A stretch of DNA of 64,000 nt from Parendozoicomonas haliclonae (GCF_900174585.1 NZ_FWPT01000002.1:620001-684000); one strand, 5' to 3'. Numbered from the stretch's first letter, positions 36,215 through 46,076 are shown. Notes: a model not told the origin generated them from the sequence alone. Numbers and translations: made by a program.

Positions 36215-37354
36215 TTATCGACCGAGGAAATTACGGTGGGTATGAGCAGCCATCAGCAGGCCGAAACCGGCCATCAACGTCACGATGGAGGTTCCACCAC
36301 GGCTTACCAGCGGCAAAGGAACACCCACCACTGGTAGCAGGCCACTCACCATGCCAATATTTACGAAGATATAAACAAAGAAAGTCAGTGTCACACTACC
36401 GGACACCAGCCGCGCAAACATATTCTGGGAATGGAGGGTAATAAAGATGCCTCGTCCAAGAATCAGCGCATAGGCCGCTATCAACACCAACACACCGACC
36501 AGCCCGAACTCTTCCGCCAGTACCGCAATAATAAAGTCGGTATGACTTTCCGGCAGAAACTCCAGATGGGACTGTGTACCCAACAACCAGCCTTTGCCAT
36601 AGAGCCCACCGGAGCCAATAGCGATCTTGGACTGGATAATATTCCAGCCGGAACCCCATGGATCACTCTCCGGATTCAGAAAGGTCAGCACCCGCTGTTT
36701 CTGGTACTCCTTCATGATGAAGTTCCACATCACGAAACCGGCAGGAACCGCCAGCACCACAGCTCCGAAAATCAACCGCCAGCGCAAACCTGCCAACAAA
36801 AGTACAAAGATCCCAGATGCCGAGATCAGGATGGCCGTTCCCAGATCCGGCTGTTTGAAAATCAATACAGCCGGGATACCAATCAGAATCAGGGAAACAG
36901 CAATGTCTTTGTAGCTGGGCGGCAGAGGCTTACGACACAGCCAGGCGGCCACCGTTAACGGCATTACCAACTTCAACACTTCCGAGGGCTGAAACCGGAA
37001 CCCCGGCAGCTGAATCCAGCGCTGAGCACCTTTGGCACCATAACCCATAACCAGCACGGCCACGAGCAGAACCACACCACCGATGTAGGCGATCGGTGCC
37101 AGACGAATCATGATCCGTGGAGGAATCTGAGCCACGATAAACATGGCAAAAAAGCCGACGACCATGTAGACCGCCTGCCGCATCACCATATCCATATCCT
37201 GACCGCTGGCGCTGTACAGAATAAACAGTCCAGCTGAACAGAAGGCCAGCAGGGTCATAAACAACACTGGATCGATATGCAAACGACTGCTGAGAGAAGG
37301 CGCTTCTCTCAAGTCCAGAGTCGGATCCAGTTGGCGAATAAAATCCTGAGACAT
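36215..37354 (-). CDS. mrdB: Rod-shape peptidoglycan glycosyltransferase RodA
   Basis: A 379-residue SEDS-family polymerase with about ten membrane segments. Motifs: ARGLRW-type LLAGLRWR, the long SxSHLEFLPESHTDFIIAVLAEEFG stretch near residue 240 with the essential Asp, and C-terminal GVPLPLVSRGGTSIVTLMAGFG. It works with PBP2 to synthesise side-wall glycan. It overlaps mrdA by TAATG, so the two are translationally coupled. Confidence 0.96.
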   Translation of the reverse strand: MSQDFIRQLDPTLDLREAPSLSSRLHIDPVLFMTLLAFCSAGLFILYSASGQDMDMVMRQAVYMVVGFFAMFIVAQIPPRIMIRLAPIAYIGGVVLLVAVLVMGYGAKGAQRWIQLPGFRFQPSEVLKLVMPLTVAAWLCRKPLPPSYKDIAVSLILIGIPAVLIFKQPDLGTAILISASGIFVLLLAGLRWRLIFGAVVLAVPAGFVMWNFIMKEYQKQRVLTFLNPESDPWGSGWNIIQSKIAIGSGGLYGKGWLLGTQSHLEFLPESHTDFIIAVLAEEFGLVGVLVLIAAYALILGRGIFITLHSQNMFARLVSGSVTLTFFVYIFVNIGMVSGLLPVVGVPLPLVSRGGTSIVTLMAGFGLLMAAHTHRNFLGR

Positions 37355-39258
37355 TACTGGCCTCCCGTCTGTGCAACCGGCTCGGTGGTCTGAGCCGGCA
37401 GTGGGGTTGGTTCTTCCGGACGAGAGAACGTACCGTCAGCATTCATCCGTGGCAGCAGCCAGGCATCCATAACCTTACGGGCCACGGGAACAGCCATCTT
37501 AGAGTCATTCTCGACAATAACCGCCAGAGCAATCTGTGGATCTTCCACCGGTGCAAAGGCGATAAACAGACCGTGGTCTTTCTGGAACTCTTCCAGCACC
37601 CGGGCTTCCTCTTCCTTGATATCCTGGGGAATACCAACAACCTGAGCCGTACCGGTTTTACCGGCGACTGAATACTTCCGGTTCTTGCCCATCCGTATAT
37701 GAGCTGTACCACGTGGATGATCGACCACATCGATCATGCCCTGTACAACCACTTCCCAGTCGTCTTTATCCTTCTCGACACTAGGCTGAACCTCGACCGG
37801 CTCAACACCAATACCCGGCTTGGCCAGACGCGGCTTCACCACCTTGCCACGGTTGGCAATAATCGCGGTGGACGTCGCCAGCTGCAGCGGTGTGACCAGC
37901 ATATAACCCTGACCGATACCAGCAATAACCGTTTCCCCCGGATACCATGGCAAGCCACGTGCTCTGCGCTTCCACTCGCGGGAAGGCATAAGGCCGGGGC
38001 GTTCCGCAGCAGTATCCAGACCGGTTCTCCTGCCAAGCCCGAACATGGTCATATATTCATGGATGGTATCGATACCCATCTTGACCGCGACATCGTAGTA
38101 ATAGGTATCGTTGGAACGGGAGATGGCACGACGCAAATCCGTCCAGCCATCACCAGTCCGTTTCCAGTTCCGATAACGATGGTCATCCCCGGGCAGCTGG
38201 TAATAGCCTTTATCAAAAATCCGGTATTCGCTGTCGATGGTCTCACTGTCCAGTGCCGCAAGAGATACAAACGGCTTGATGGTCGAGGCCGGTGGATATT
38301 CACCCAACGTCGCCCGGTCATACAACGGACGGTTGATATTGTCCCGCAGGGCACTGTAATCCCGGTAACTGATACCCGTCACAAACGCATTGGTGTCGTA
38401 TGACGGTGAACTCACCAGCGCCAGAATGCCTCCGGTCTTTGGATCGAGCGCCACCACCGCACCACGTTTGCCTTTCAGGGCTTCCATGGCTGCCTTCTGA
38501 AGATCCAGATCAAGATACAGATGCACATCTTCACCCTGTACCGGATCAACCTGGTTCAGCACCCGCAATACACGACCACGAGCGTTAGATTCCACTTCCT
38601 GATAGCCCGGCTCACCCAGCAGAACAGGTTCGTAGAACTTCTCCAGCCCGGTCTTGCCGATAACATCAGTACCTTCATAAAGCTTGGGATCGATATTCTT
38701 AAGCTCACGGTCATTGATCCGGCCAACATAACCGACGGCATGAGCCCCAACGGCTTTGTCCGGGTAGTAGCGCACCAGCTGAGCTTCAACATTTACCCCC
38801 GGGAGACGATGATGATTGACCGCCAGACGGGCGATCTCTTCTTCGTTCAACCGGTATTTCAGAGTCACACTGTTGAAGGGACGGGTCTGGTAAACACGTT
38901 CCTTAAAAGAGGCGATATCATCGGGCTCGATATCAATCAGCTTGCTGAGCTCTGCCAGCGTGCCGTTCATATCCTTGACCCGTTCCCGGATGATGGTGAG
39001 GTTATAACTGGGTCGGTTTTCGGCCAGCAGACGCCCTTTGGCGTCATAGATCAGACCACGCACCGGTGGAACGGTACGCAGGTAAATTCGGTTCTCTTCC
39101 GATTGTGTTGCCAGTTCATCATGTTTGATGACCTGTAGATAAAACGCCCGCGCAATCAGGCCACAGGTCATCAGAATCATGACCACAACGGACAACAGTA
39201 CGCGGAAGTTGACCAGCCGGCGTTCTCCCGGATGGTCTTTTATTGTGTCAGCCGCCAT
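37354..39258 (-). CDS. mrdA: Penicillin-binding protein 2 (elongation transpeptidase)
   Basis: A 634-residue class B PBP with one N-terminal membrane segment (about 17-38), a pedestal domain with the RGLIYDAKGRLLAENRPSYN motif near 67, and the transpeptidase domain. Active-site residues: Ser325 and Lys328 (PPASTIKPF), the SND motif (382-384) and KTGTAQ near residue 540. It crosslinks glycan made by RodA during rod elongation. It follows rlmH by 18 bp. Confidence 0.97.
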   Translation of the reverse strand: MAADTIKDHPGERRLVNFRVLLSVVVMILMTCGLIARAFYLQVIKHDELATQSEENRIYLRTVPPVRGLIYDAKGRLLAENRPSYNLTIIRERVKDMNGTLAELSKLIDIEPDDIASFKERVYQTRPFNSVTLKYRLNEEEIARLAVNHHRLPGVNVEAQLVRYYPDKAVGAHAVGYVGRINDRELKNIDPKLYEGTDVIGKTGLEKFYEPVLLGEPGYQEVESNARGRVLRVLNQVDPVQGEDVHLYLDLDLQKAAMEALKGKRGAVVALDPKTGGILALVSSPSYDTNAFVTGISYRDYSALRDNINRPLYDRATLGEYPPASTIKPFVSLAALDSETIDSEYRIFDKGYYQLPGDDHRYRNWKRTGDGWTDLRRAISRSNDTYYYDVAVKMGIDTIHEYMTMFGLGRRTGLDTAAERPGLMPSREWKRRARGLPWYPGETVIAGIGQGYMLVTPLQLATSTAIIANRGKVVKPRLAKPGIGVEPVEVQPSVEKDKDDWEVVVQGMIDVVDHPRGTAHIRMGKNRKYSVAGKTGTAQVVGIPQDIKEEEARVLEEFQKDHGLFIAFAPVEDPQIALAVIVENDSKMAVPVARKVMDAWLLPRMNADGTFSRPEEPTPLPAQTTEPVAQTGGQ

Positions 39259-39276
39259 GCCTTAACATTTATTAAT

Positions 39277-39744
39277 TTAACGATGGTAAGGATGATTATT
39301 CAGGATACTCCAGGCACGATACAACTGCTCGGCTACCAGAATACGCACCATTGGGTGAGGCAGGGTAAGAGGGGAAAGTGACCACTTTACATCGGCGCTG
39401 TTGGAAATTTCCGGCAACATACCTTCCGGGCCACCCACCAGCAGACTGAGGCTATCACCATTATCGTGCCACTGGCCAAGTTTATCCGCCAGCTGCTCCG
39501 TGCTCCACTCTTTTCCTTTAACCTCAAGGGCAATCACCTTGTCGCCCTTGCCTATCGCGGCCAGCATCTGCTCCCCTTCCTTGGCGCGGAAGCGCTGAAC
39601 ATCGGCACTTTTGGTGCGCTTGTTCAGAGGAATTTCACAGAGCTCCAACGACCAGCCCGCCGGCAAGCGGCGGGCATACTCGTTATAGCCTTCGGTTACC
39701 CAGCCGGGCATTTTCTGCCCGACGGCTATCAAACGAATCCGCAT
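39277..39744 (-). CDS. rlmH: 23S rRNA (pseudouridine1915-N3)-methyltransferase
   Basis: A 155-residue SPOUT-class methyltransferase that methylates pseudouridine 1915 in the 70S ribosome. It has the N-terminus [16 protein letters not shown], the SAM-binding [11 protein letters not shown] near residue 100 and the C-terminal hallmark [17 protein letters not shown]. It is 2 bp downstream of rsfS. Confidence 0.97.
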   Translation of the reverse strand: MRIRLIAVGQKMPGWVTEGYNEYARRLPAGWSLELCEIPLNKRTKSADVQRFRAKEGEQMLAAIGKGDKVIALEVKGKEWSTEQLADKLGQWHDNGDSLSLLVGGPEGMLPEISNSADVKWSLSPLTLPHPMVRILVAEQLYRAWSILNNHPYHR

Positions 39745-39746
39745 GA

Positions 39747-40094
39747 TTATTCAGCTTCAGCTCTGTGCTCAGCGGTGGTTTCCCACAGACGCTCCAGATC
39801 GTAGAACTGACGTGCGGAAGGCATCATCAGGTGAACAACTACTTCACCCAGGTCAACCAGAATCCACTCAGCCTGATCTTCACCTTCCATACCCAAAGGC
39901 TGGATGCCCTCATCCTTGCAGCTCTTGACCAGGTTATCGGCCAGAGACTTAACGTGGCGGCTGGAGGTACCGGATACGATGATCATCATATCGGTTACGT
40001 CCGTCTTGTCGCTCACGTCGATAACGGTAATGTCCTTGCCCTTGATGTCTTCCAGTGCGTTTACAACAAAGTCTTTCAGTTCAGCGCTGTTCAA
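39747..40094 (-). CDS. rsfS: Ribosome silencing factor RsfS (TTG start)
   Basis: A 115-residue protein that binds ribosomal protein L14 and blocks subunit joining under starvation. It has [40 protein letters not shown] and [17 protein letters not shown] as expected. The frame has no ATG near its start. The likely initiation codon is TTG at 40094, after GAAGAAAT, which suggests modest expression. nadD, usual neighbour on the 5' side, is absent; proA ends 45 bp upstream. Confidence 0.95.
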   Translation of the reverse strand: MNSAELKDFVVNALEDIKGKDITVIDVSDKTDVTDMMIIVSGTSSRHVKSLADNLVKSCKDEGIQPLGMEGEDQAEWILVDLGEVVVHLMMPSARQFYDLERLWETTAEHRAEAE

Positions 40095-40139
40095 AATATT
40101 TCTTCAGTCTTTATCAAGTTCAAATTAAAGCATGCCTTC

Positions 40140-41414
40140 TCAGCGACGGATTTGACCATCGCCAAGAACAACATATTTCTGCGAGGTCAGTCCTTCCAGG
40201 CCAACCGGGCCGCGGGCGTGGATCTTGTCGGTAGAGATACCGATCTCAGCCCCCAGGCCATATTCAAAACCATCAGCAAAACGGGTGGAGGCATTCACCA
40301 TCACCGAGCTGGAATCCACCTCCCGCAGGAACCGGCGGGAACGGGTGTAATTCTCGGTCACTATCGCGTCAGTATGATGAGAACCATAGTGATTGATATG
40401 GGTAATCGCCTCATCCATATCCGCAACCACGCGAATGGCCAGCACCGGAGCCAGATATTCCGTGCTCCAGTCTTCTTCCGTAGCCGGTTTGGCCTCGGGA
40501 ATCAGCGCACAGGTCTGCTCACAACCACGCAGCTCCACCTCTTTCTCGGCATAGTCCTTCGCCAGAACCGGCAGGATCTCTGCGGCAACCGCCTGGTGAA
40601 CCAACAGAGTTTCCATGGTGTTGCAGGTGCCGTAACGGTGGGTCTTGGCATTCACCGCGATATTACGCGCTTTCACCAAGTCAGCATGGTCATCAATAAA
40701 CACATGACAGATACCGTCCAAATGCTTGATCACCGGAACTCTGGCTTCCTTACTGATGCGTTCAATCAGACCTTTGCCGCCGCGCGGTACGATCACATCC
40801 ACATACTCAGGCATAGTGATCAGTTCACCCACTGCAGCACGATCAGTTGTGCCGACAACCTGCACCGCTTCCAGCGGCAAACCTGCCTGACGCAGGCCGT
40901 CCTGCAGGCAGCGGGCAATGGCACGGTTGGAGTGAATTGCTTCACTGCCTCCACGCAGAATCGTGGCATTGCCGGATTTGAGGCACAGACTGGCGGCTTC
41001 CACCGTTACGTTCGGGCGCGACTCGTAAATAATGCCGATAACCCCAAGGGGCACGCGCATCTGACCAATCTGAATACCGCTGGGGACGTATTTCATATTG
41101 GTGATGCTGCCCACCGGATCCGGCAGCGCCGCAACCTGACGCAGACCTTCGATCATGGTGTCGATACGGTCCGGCGTTAACGCCAGACGGTCAATCATGG
41201 CTTCGGTCAGGCCATTGGCCCGGGCATTATCCAGATCCTTCTGGTTGGCGGCTTCCAGCTCGCTGCGTGAAGCATCGAGAATTTCAGCCGTAGCCAGCAA
41301 GGCCAGGTTCTTTACGCTTGCCTCAGCACGGGCAACAACCGTTGCTGCAGCCCGAGCCTGTTGGCCAAGGCTCTGCATATAAGCACGAACATCTGCGGTA
41401 TCGGCGACAGTCAC
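40140..41414 (-). CDS. proA: Glutamate-5-semialdehyde dehydrogenase (gamma-glutamyl phosphate reductase)
   Basis: A 424-residue NADPH-dependent enzyme of proline synthesis. Motifs: the early [38 protein letters not shown] near residue 125, [12 protein letters not shown] near 200 and the catalytic Cys in [11 protein letters not shown] near 260. [15 protein letters not shown] closes the protein. The start is a GTG at 41414 after GGGGAAAAGAG. It heads the long minus-strand block towards rsfS. Confidence 0.97.
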   Translation of the reverse strand: MTVADTADVRAYMQSLGQQARAAATVVARAEASVKNLALLATAEILDASRSELEAANQKDLDNARANGLTEAMIDRLALTPDRIDTMIEGLRQVAALPDPVGSITNMKYVPSGIQIGQMRVPLGVIGIIYESRPNVTVEAASLCLKSGNATILRGGSEAIHSNRAIARCLQDGLRQAGLPLEAVQVVGTTDRAAVGELITMPEYVDVIVPRGGKGLIERISKEARVPVIKHLDGICHVFIDDHADLVKARNIAVNAKTHRYGTCNTMETLLVHQAVAAEILPVLAKDYAEKEVELRGCEQTCALIPEAKPATEEDWSTEYLAPVLAIRVVADMDEAITHINHYGSHHTDAIVTENYTRSRRFLREVDSSSVMVNASTRFADGFEYGLGAEIGISTDKIHARGPVGLEGLTSQKYVVLGDGQIRR

Positions 41415-41711
41415 AACTCTTTTCCCCAGTCAGAGTCTGTTTGGTAACCGCTCATTATAACGACTGGTGCCCGCAGCTCATAGCTGAAACATCCACATTG
41501 GTGTAACTGCTCTCTCCACCTATAATTATCGGGCCTCGTATAACCTCGGGAATAAGGCTCGAGGGTCTCTACCAGAAACCATAAATTTCTGATTACGACC
41601 TGCTTGTAAGAATGAAGCTGTATTAACTCTGCTTTTCTTTTTGCCGGCACGTCTGTCTTTTACGGGTCGTCGCTGCAATCAGAAAAGCTATTCACAGGAA
41701 CAGAGATTCCA
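41415..41711. other. Intergenic region between divergent proA and adenine deaminase
   Basis: About 300 bases that must hold the promoters of both genes. No tRNA, riboswitch or clear operator was recognised. A weak 79-codon open frame on the minus strand has no family features and is not annotated. Confidence 0.5.
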
Positions 41712-42737
41712 ATGAACGCATCTTCCCAGCACGCCTTTATCGCCGGTCTGCCTAAAGTCGAACTCCACCTGCATCTGGAAGGCACCCTTGAACCCGAGCT
41801 GATGTTTGCCCTGGCCGAACGTAACCAGATCAGCATTCCCTACAAGACCACCGATGAAATCCGGGCGGCCTACAAATTCCACAACCTGCAATCCTTCCTT
41901 GATATTTACTATCAGGGTGCTGGCGTACTGATTACCGAGCAGGATTTCTTTGACCTGACCTGGGCCTACCTGGAGCACTGCAAGCAGGATAATGTTATTC
42001 ATACCGAGGTGTTTTTCGATCCACAGACTCATACCGACCGGGGTATCAGCTTTGATACTGTTATTCAGGGTATCCATCGCGCGCTGGAGCAAGGTCGGGA
42101 AGAACTTGGCATTACCAGCAAAATTATTATGTGCTTCCTGCGCCATCTGGATGAAGACTCAGCCATTGAAACCCTGAATCAGGCTCTACCCTACAAAGAC
42201 TGGATTATTGGCGTTGGGCTGGACTCCACAGAGATTGGCAATCCACCTCACAAGCATGAAAAGGTCTTCGCCATGGCCAGAGAGCATGGCTTTCTTACCG
42301 TATCCCATGCCGGCGAAGAAGGCCCTGCGCAAAACATTATCGATACACTGGAAGTGCTGAAGACCAGCCGCATAGACCACGGCGTTCGTTGTGCGGACGA
42401 TGAACAACTGGTGAATCAGCTGGCTGAAGACAGAACACCTCTCACCGTCTGTCCACTCTCCAACACTGCCCTGAAAGTCTTTGAGGAGATGGAAGAGCAC
42501 AACATTGTTGAGCTGTTAAGAAAAGGCCTGTGCGTCACCATCAACTCCGATGACCCAGCCTACTTTGGCGGCTACATGAACGACAACTTCAATGCGGTTG
42601 CGGATGCTCATGCCATGACCGAGCAGGAAATCGCCCAGTTTACCTTCAACGCCATTGAAGCCAGTTTTATTACTACTGCTGAAAGAGAACGACTGCGTAA
42701 GATTACTCAGGATTATCTCGACAGCTTCAAGGCTTAA
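41712..42737 (+). CDS. Adenine deaminase (adenosine-deaminase superfamily, Pseudomonas type)
   Basis: A 341-residue amidohydrolase expected to convert adenine to hypoxanthine for purine salvage. Zinc motifs: HLHLEGT (residues ~18-24), the HAGEEGP loop with His near 200 and the SDDPAYFGGY metal/catalytic segment near 278. The sequence closely resembles what I recall of the Pseudomonas adenine deaminase once annotated as adenosine deaminase, e.g. LEGTLEPELMFALAERN, DLTWAYL and FFDPQTHTDRGI. The start follows AGGAACAGAG. A shared bidirectional terminator separates it from the porin gene. Confidence 0.9.
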   Translation: MNASSQHAFIAGLPKVELHLHLEGTLEPELMFALAERNQISIPYKTTDEIRAAYKFHNLQSFLDIYYQGAGVLITEQDFFDLTWAYLEHCKQDNVIHTEVFFDPQTHTDRGISFDTVIQGIHRALEQGREELGITSKIIMCFLRHLDEDSAIETLNQALPYKDWIIGVGLDSTEIGNPPHKHEKVFAMAREHGFLTVSHAGEEGPAQNIIDTLEVLKTSRIDHGVRCADDEQLVNQLAEDRTPLTVCPLSNTALKVFEEMEEHNIVELLRKGLCVTINSDDPAYFGGYMNDNFNAVADAHAMTEQEIAQFTFNAIEASFITTAERERLRKITQDYLDSFKA

Positions 42738-42744
42738 GTTATCG

Positions 42745-42777
42745 AAACTCGCCGGCAATATGCCAGCCGGCGAGTTT
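42745..42777. terminator. Bidirectional terminator between adenine deaminase and the porin
   Basis: AAACTCGCCGGC (42745-42756) pairs perfectly over 12 bp with GCCGGCGAGTTT (42766-42777) around a 9-base loop. A-run and T-run flank the stem, so it can serve both converging genes. Confidence 0.85.
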
Positions 42778-42791
42778 ACTGCGATTGGTCG

Positions 42792-44135
42792 TTAAAAGAG
42801 TTTAACCGTGTAATCAAAGATGATGCGACCGCCCTGATGGTTGCCAAAGCCACCACCATCACGGTTGTAACTTGCATGCAGCCACAACCCCTGCATTGGG
42901 CCCTGGAAGATTTCATAAGTCACACCGGCAGCAACTTCCCAGGCTGAGTCATCAGTCAGAGGCATATACATATTGAAGGTCTCGCCGAAGGTCATCATAT
43001 CAGCATCCCAGCCATAAGCAGCCATGGTGTTGACTGACAGTCCCTCAATCCCCAAAGACGCAAGTGAATAAATCCCACCAAGGGAAACGGCCTTCATATT
43101 GCCATGGGTGAAGTCGTTCCAGATCATATTGGTATTGTTATTCATCGCATAGATGCCATCTGAGAAGTAGACATCGTAAGGCTCATCGCCAACCTGGCTA
43201 TACCCACCAAGCAGAGTCAGATCCTGACCAATCTGGGCCATCAGATTCAGGGCCACCATATCGGCTTTGTGGTTTCCGTCCCGATAATACTTCCCACCTT
43301 CCTGATCCTGATACAGGAGCTTGGCTGCAACAAAGTTATCCCCAACCGGCATACCGGCTTCCACCGTGTACATAGTCTTTTTCAGATAATCTTTCTGCTC
43401 GCCGTAATGGATTCCAACAACCGGCGTTTCACCCTGCTTACCAAAGGTCATACCGGCAAATTTGATCGGAGCATCTGTTTCTATGCCGTAAGGCATCAGC
43501 TTATCGGTGCTGCTGGACATCTCGGAACTGAAACTATCCATATGTGCCACATAACCACTCACCATTTTATAGTGGCCATTCAGCTGTATACCTTCATAGG
43601 TTTCCGGGAGTGCCGTATCCATCTCGGAAATCACCATTGGCAAATTCAGGGTCATGCGTCCAACACGACCATCCATTCCCATCTCTTCATTTCCAAAGCG
43701 GAATTTAAGATTGGCCACACCAATTTTACTGGCACTTTTGACATCATTATTAGCCCACATCTTTGGCATAAAATCATGACCACGGCTTTCCAGAACCTTT
43801 GTCGTATAAGCGCCAAGATCAAAGCCTACAGAGTCCCAAAGCCAGCCTGATTCAAAATTGGTCCAGAGCGAAAGGGCAGAATCCCTGCGCTGCAATTGGC
43901 GGTAGAATGCCTTATCTGGGTGGCCTGTTTGCCCTGAGCGATAGCTATCCCGGCTATAACCAACAAAGCGAAACTTGGCATCGACACTGGCATCATCAAA
44001 AAATGAGTACCCAGTTTCCATATCGATAAGATTCAGTTCTTTTTTTGCTTCTGGCGCAAAAGGGCTGGCCTGAGCAGAGAGAATAAAACAACTGGCCCCG
44101 ATACTCAGGGCAATGGCAGCTTTCTGAAAGTTCAT
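42792..44135 (-). CDS. OprD-family outer-membrane porin
   Basis: A 447-residue outer-membrane protein with signal peptide MNFQKAAIALSIGASCFILS ending QASPF. The body has the OprD-type features: alternating beta-strands, a RFVGYSRDSYRSGQTGHPDKA stretch, a YEGIQLNGHYKMVSGYVAHM strand and a C-terminal IIFDYTVKLF ending in Phe. I use the ATG at 44135 because it gives a clean signal peptide. It lies 158 bp downstream of rdhB on the same strand and could be part of that locus, for uptake of an aromatic or acidic substrate. The spacer holds a hairpin and probably its own promoter. The substrate is unknown. Confidence 0.85.
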   Translation of the reverse strand: MNFQKAAIALSIGASCFILSAQASPFAPEAKKELNLIDMETGYSFFDDASVDAKFRFVGYSRDSYRSGQTGHPDKAFYRQLQRRDSALSLWTNFESGWLWDSVGFDLGAYTTKVLESRGHDFMPKMWANNDVKSASKIGVANLKFRFGNEEMGMDGRVGRMTLNLPMVISEMDTALPETYEGIQLNGHYKMVSGYVAHMDSFSSEMSSSTDKLMPYGIETDAPIKFAGMTFGKQGETPVVGIHYGEQKDYLKKTMYTVEAGMPVGDNFVAAKLLYQDQEGGKYYRDGNHKADMVALNLMAQIGQDLTLLGGYSQVGDEPYDVYFSDGIYAMNNNTNMIWNDFTHGNMKAVSLGGIYSLASLGIEGLSVNTMAAYGWDADMMTFGETFNMYMPLTDDSAWEVAAGVTYEIFQGPMQGLWLHASYNRDGGGFGNHQGGRIIFDYTVKLF

Positions 44136-44243
44136 AGGAACGACGCAATCCTGTTTTTTGAGCACGCACTGATCCATCCCGCTGAACAATCAGAAGGCGC
44201 ACCCTTTCATTAAAATTGATTGAGAAACTTCGACTTCAGGACG

Positions 44244-44268
44244 ACACTCCATCAATACGATGGAGTGT
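44244..44268. other. Hairpin in the rdhB-porin spacer
   Basis: ACACTCCATC (44244-44253) pairs perfectly with GATGGAGTGT (44259-44268) around AATAC. The T-run lies on the plus-strand side only, so for the minus-strand genes it is more likely an RNA-processing or attenuation structure than a simple terminator. Confidence 0.5.
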
Positions 44269-44293
44269 TTTAATCAAAAGGCTCGTGTGTTTT

Positions 44294-44587
44294 TCACTTG
44301 ATTTGCTGGAAGGCCAAGCGACCACCCAGCGTCGTCAATACCAGACCTGGCAGAAAGATCACCATCAACCCCATACTGCCGGCCTGAGGCTCCCCCTCCA
44401 GCACCGAACTGACACACCAGGCAATAGCCGCAATCATAATAAACAGGCCACTGCCTATGATGGACAGGCTATTCCAGTGTACCGGGTGGCTTTTCTTCAA
44501 CCAGAAAAGACCACCAATAGACAACGTTGTCAGTACGCCCAGAATAAAGAACAACACTTCAATGCCGGTAAAAATTCCAAGAAACAT
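44294..44587 (-). CDS. rdhB: Reductive dehalogenase membrane anchor (RdhB-like)
   Basis: A 97-residue inner-membrane protein with three hydrophobic segments (about residues 2-28, 38-61 and 72-90). Size and topology fit RdhB/PceB anchors, which hold the exported catalytic subunit at the outer face of the membrane. It starts 14 bp after rdhA with a strong GGAGAGCAGG site, the standard rdhAB arrangement. Sequence similarity among such anchors is low, so the call rests on topology and position. Confidence 0.78.
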   Translation of the reverse strand: MFLGIFTGIEVLFFILGVLTTLSIGGLFWLKKSHPVHWNSLSIIGSGLFIMIAAIAWCVSSVLEGEPQAGSMGLMVIFLPGLVLTTLGGRLAFQQIK

Positions 44588-44601
44588 TATCCTGCTCTCC
44601 G

Positions 44602-45951
44602 TTAAGCCCGACCGTCGTACATTCTGCCTTCGCGGCTCCAGAACTTGTCCGGTGCCTTTGAATCGAAGGTGTCACCAAAGCCAAACCAGATATCCATTTC
44701 CCGCATAAAGGTATGTACAGGCCCCGGCATAATGGAGTTCATCTTCTCAATCATACGGTGCTGCCAGAAGTCCGGCTTGTTGTAAGGGCAGGAAGTAATA
44801 CAGGTCGCGCAGTCGGAACCACTTTCAATCCAGTATTCCCGGCACTTGCGGGCATCGGAGTACCACTTTTCAATACCAGGGTTGTGGAAATACTGGAAAC
44901 CACCCTCTGGCGGCTCGAAGGATGGTTTCTCTGCCCGACTCAAAGCCTTGGAAGGACAGGCATCCGAGCAACGCTGGCAACGCTCACAGAAAGAACGAAC
45001 ACCGAATGTTTTTGCCTTGTCGTACTCCACCAGATCAAGATCGGTATAGACCTTGGCCAGACGTACCCGTGGGCCGTACTTGTAAGTGACCAGCAGCCCC
45101 ATACGGGAAGATTCACCCAGACCGGCAGCGATGGCATAAGGCACACTCAAGCCGAGATCATTACCGGATGCGACGGCGTTATAGCCAATCCCACGCAGGA
45201 ACTCAGCGACCATACCGGCGGTATGCTGCATACGGGCATAACCAACAGATGTAGCAGCACTGGACACTTGGGTCGGACCAGCTGAGAGACTTTCATAATC
45301 CATCTCAAAAGCCAGAACGATCACAGTCTTTGGCTTGAAAGGAAAATCATCTTCCCAGGTCAGATTCTCACCGGTGATAAAGTCATGGTGTACGGCAAAG
45401 TCCCAGCGCCAGTCCTGCCTGGTGATACCCACCATATCGGCACCGTAAAGACGGGCTGCCCGCTTGATCACATCCGATGCCTGCTGAGGGGATTCAAATG
45501 GATAAGGCTCGCCTTGTGGTTTGAAACCCCACCCGTATTCCCCCTGGTTCGGCTGGCAATACATGGAATAGCCAGTGTTGCGAATCTTTACGCTCCAGGG
45601 AGCGTAATTGAGAGACGTTTCAAAAGGTCTGAACCCCGGCTGTGTTCTATCGATTTCGACATAAGGTTCTTCAGCACCATATTTAGCCATATTACGATGG
45701 TAGGTCTGAATAAACTCGTTGAACTCAGGGTTGAATTGCTTGTAGTCCGCGTTGACAGGATACGGAAAGTCATCGTGCTCAATCACAGGAAAGCTGGCGG
45801 ATCCTGCTTCAACACCTGCAACCGGACTGGCTTCGCTGCCAGCCCCAAGCGCTTTTCCAGCAAGCAGTATAGAGCCACCTGCAACTCCAAATTTCAACAA
45901 CCCCCGCCGGCTAAGGTTAGCCGTGGTTTGCTCCGCATTTTCCACAGACAT
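44602..45951 (-). CDS. rdhA: Tat-exported reductive dehalogenase catalytic subunit
   Basis: A 449-residue corrinoid/iron-sulfur protein that should remove halogen reductively from an organohalide at the outer face of the membrane. It has a Tat signal (LSRRGLLKFG, Arg15-Arg16). The corrinoid domain includes Tyr238 in TSVGYARMQ, the ASGNDLGLS loop (Asn264) and Arg283. Two 4Fe-4S motifs follow: C322-x2-C325-x2-C328-x3-C332-P, and C370 with C381-x2-C384-x3-C388-P. Tyr, Asn and Arg sit where catalytic residues of known RdhA enzymes are expected. QueG shares the last domain but is shorter and has no Tat signal. A GGTGAC site precedes the ATG. It is followed by rdhB; the LuxR-type gene is 125 bp upstream. 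No cobalamin genes or NosR-like rdhC are in the window. Confidence 0.92.
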   Translation of the reverse strand: MSVENAEQTTANLSRRGLLKFGVAGGSILLAGKALGAGSEASPVAGVEAGSASFPVIEHDDFPYPVNADYKQFNPEFNEFIQTYHRNMAKYGAEEPYVEIDRTQPGFRPFETSLNYAPWSVKIRNTGYSMYCQPNQGEYGWGFKPQGEPYPFESPQQASDVIKRAARLYGADMVGITRQDWRWDFAVHHDFITGENLTWEDDFPFKPKTVIVLAFEMDYESLSAGPTQVSSAATSVGYARMQHTAGMVAEFLRGIGYNAVASGNDLGLSVPYAIAAGLGESSRMGLLVTYKYGPRVRLAKVYTDLDLVEYDKAKTFGVRSFCERCQRCSDACPSKALSRAEKPSFEPPEGGFQYFHNPGIEKWYSDARKCREYWIESGSDCATCITSCPYNKPDFWQHRMIEKMNSIMPGPVHTFMREMDIWFGFGDTFDSKAPDKFWSREGRMYDGRA

Positions 45952-46009
45952 GGTGTCACCAAGAATGATTTGTCGAATAACATGCGGCAGGATTGTGAGA
46001 TAAAAAAAA

Positions 46010-46033
46010 TGAAATGGAGACTGGGAAATTTCA
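46010..46033. promoter_or_regulatory. Possible operator upstream of rdhA
   Basis: TGAAAT (46010-46015) and ATTTCA (46028-46033) form an inverted repeat with a 12-base spacer in the rdhA-luxR gap, the size of a dimeric regulator site. This is only a candidate; short AT-rich palindromes arise by chance. Confidence 0.3.
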
Positions 46034-46076
46034 TAGCCTGTATTGACTAAAACAAGCCTAAATACATCTTGATGAC

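Noticed and set aside
39765-41180. A 471-codon plus-strand open frame
   Set aside because: It is antisense to rsfS and proA; the long frame reflects their codon usage.
41411-41650. A 79-codon minus-strand open frame upstream of proA
   Set aside because: No ribosome site, no domain features and unlikely composition; it fills a promoter region.
45952-46076. FNR/ANR box upstream of rdhA
   Set aside because: A TTGAT half-site is present near 46066 but no ATCAA partner at the right spacing.
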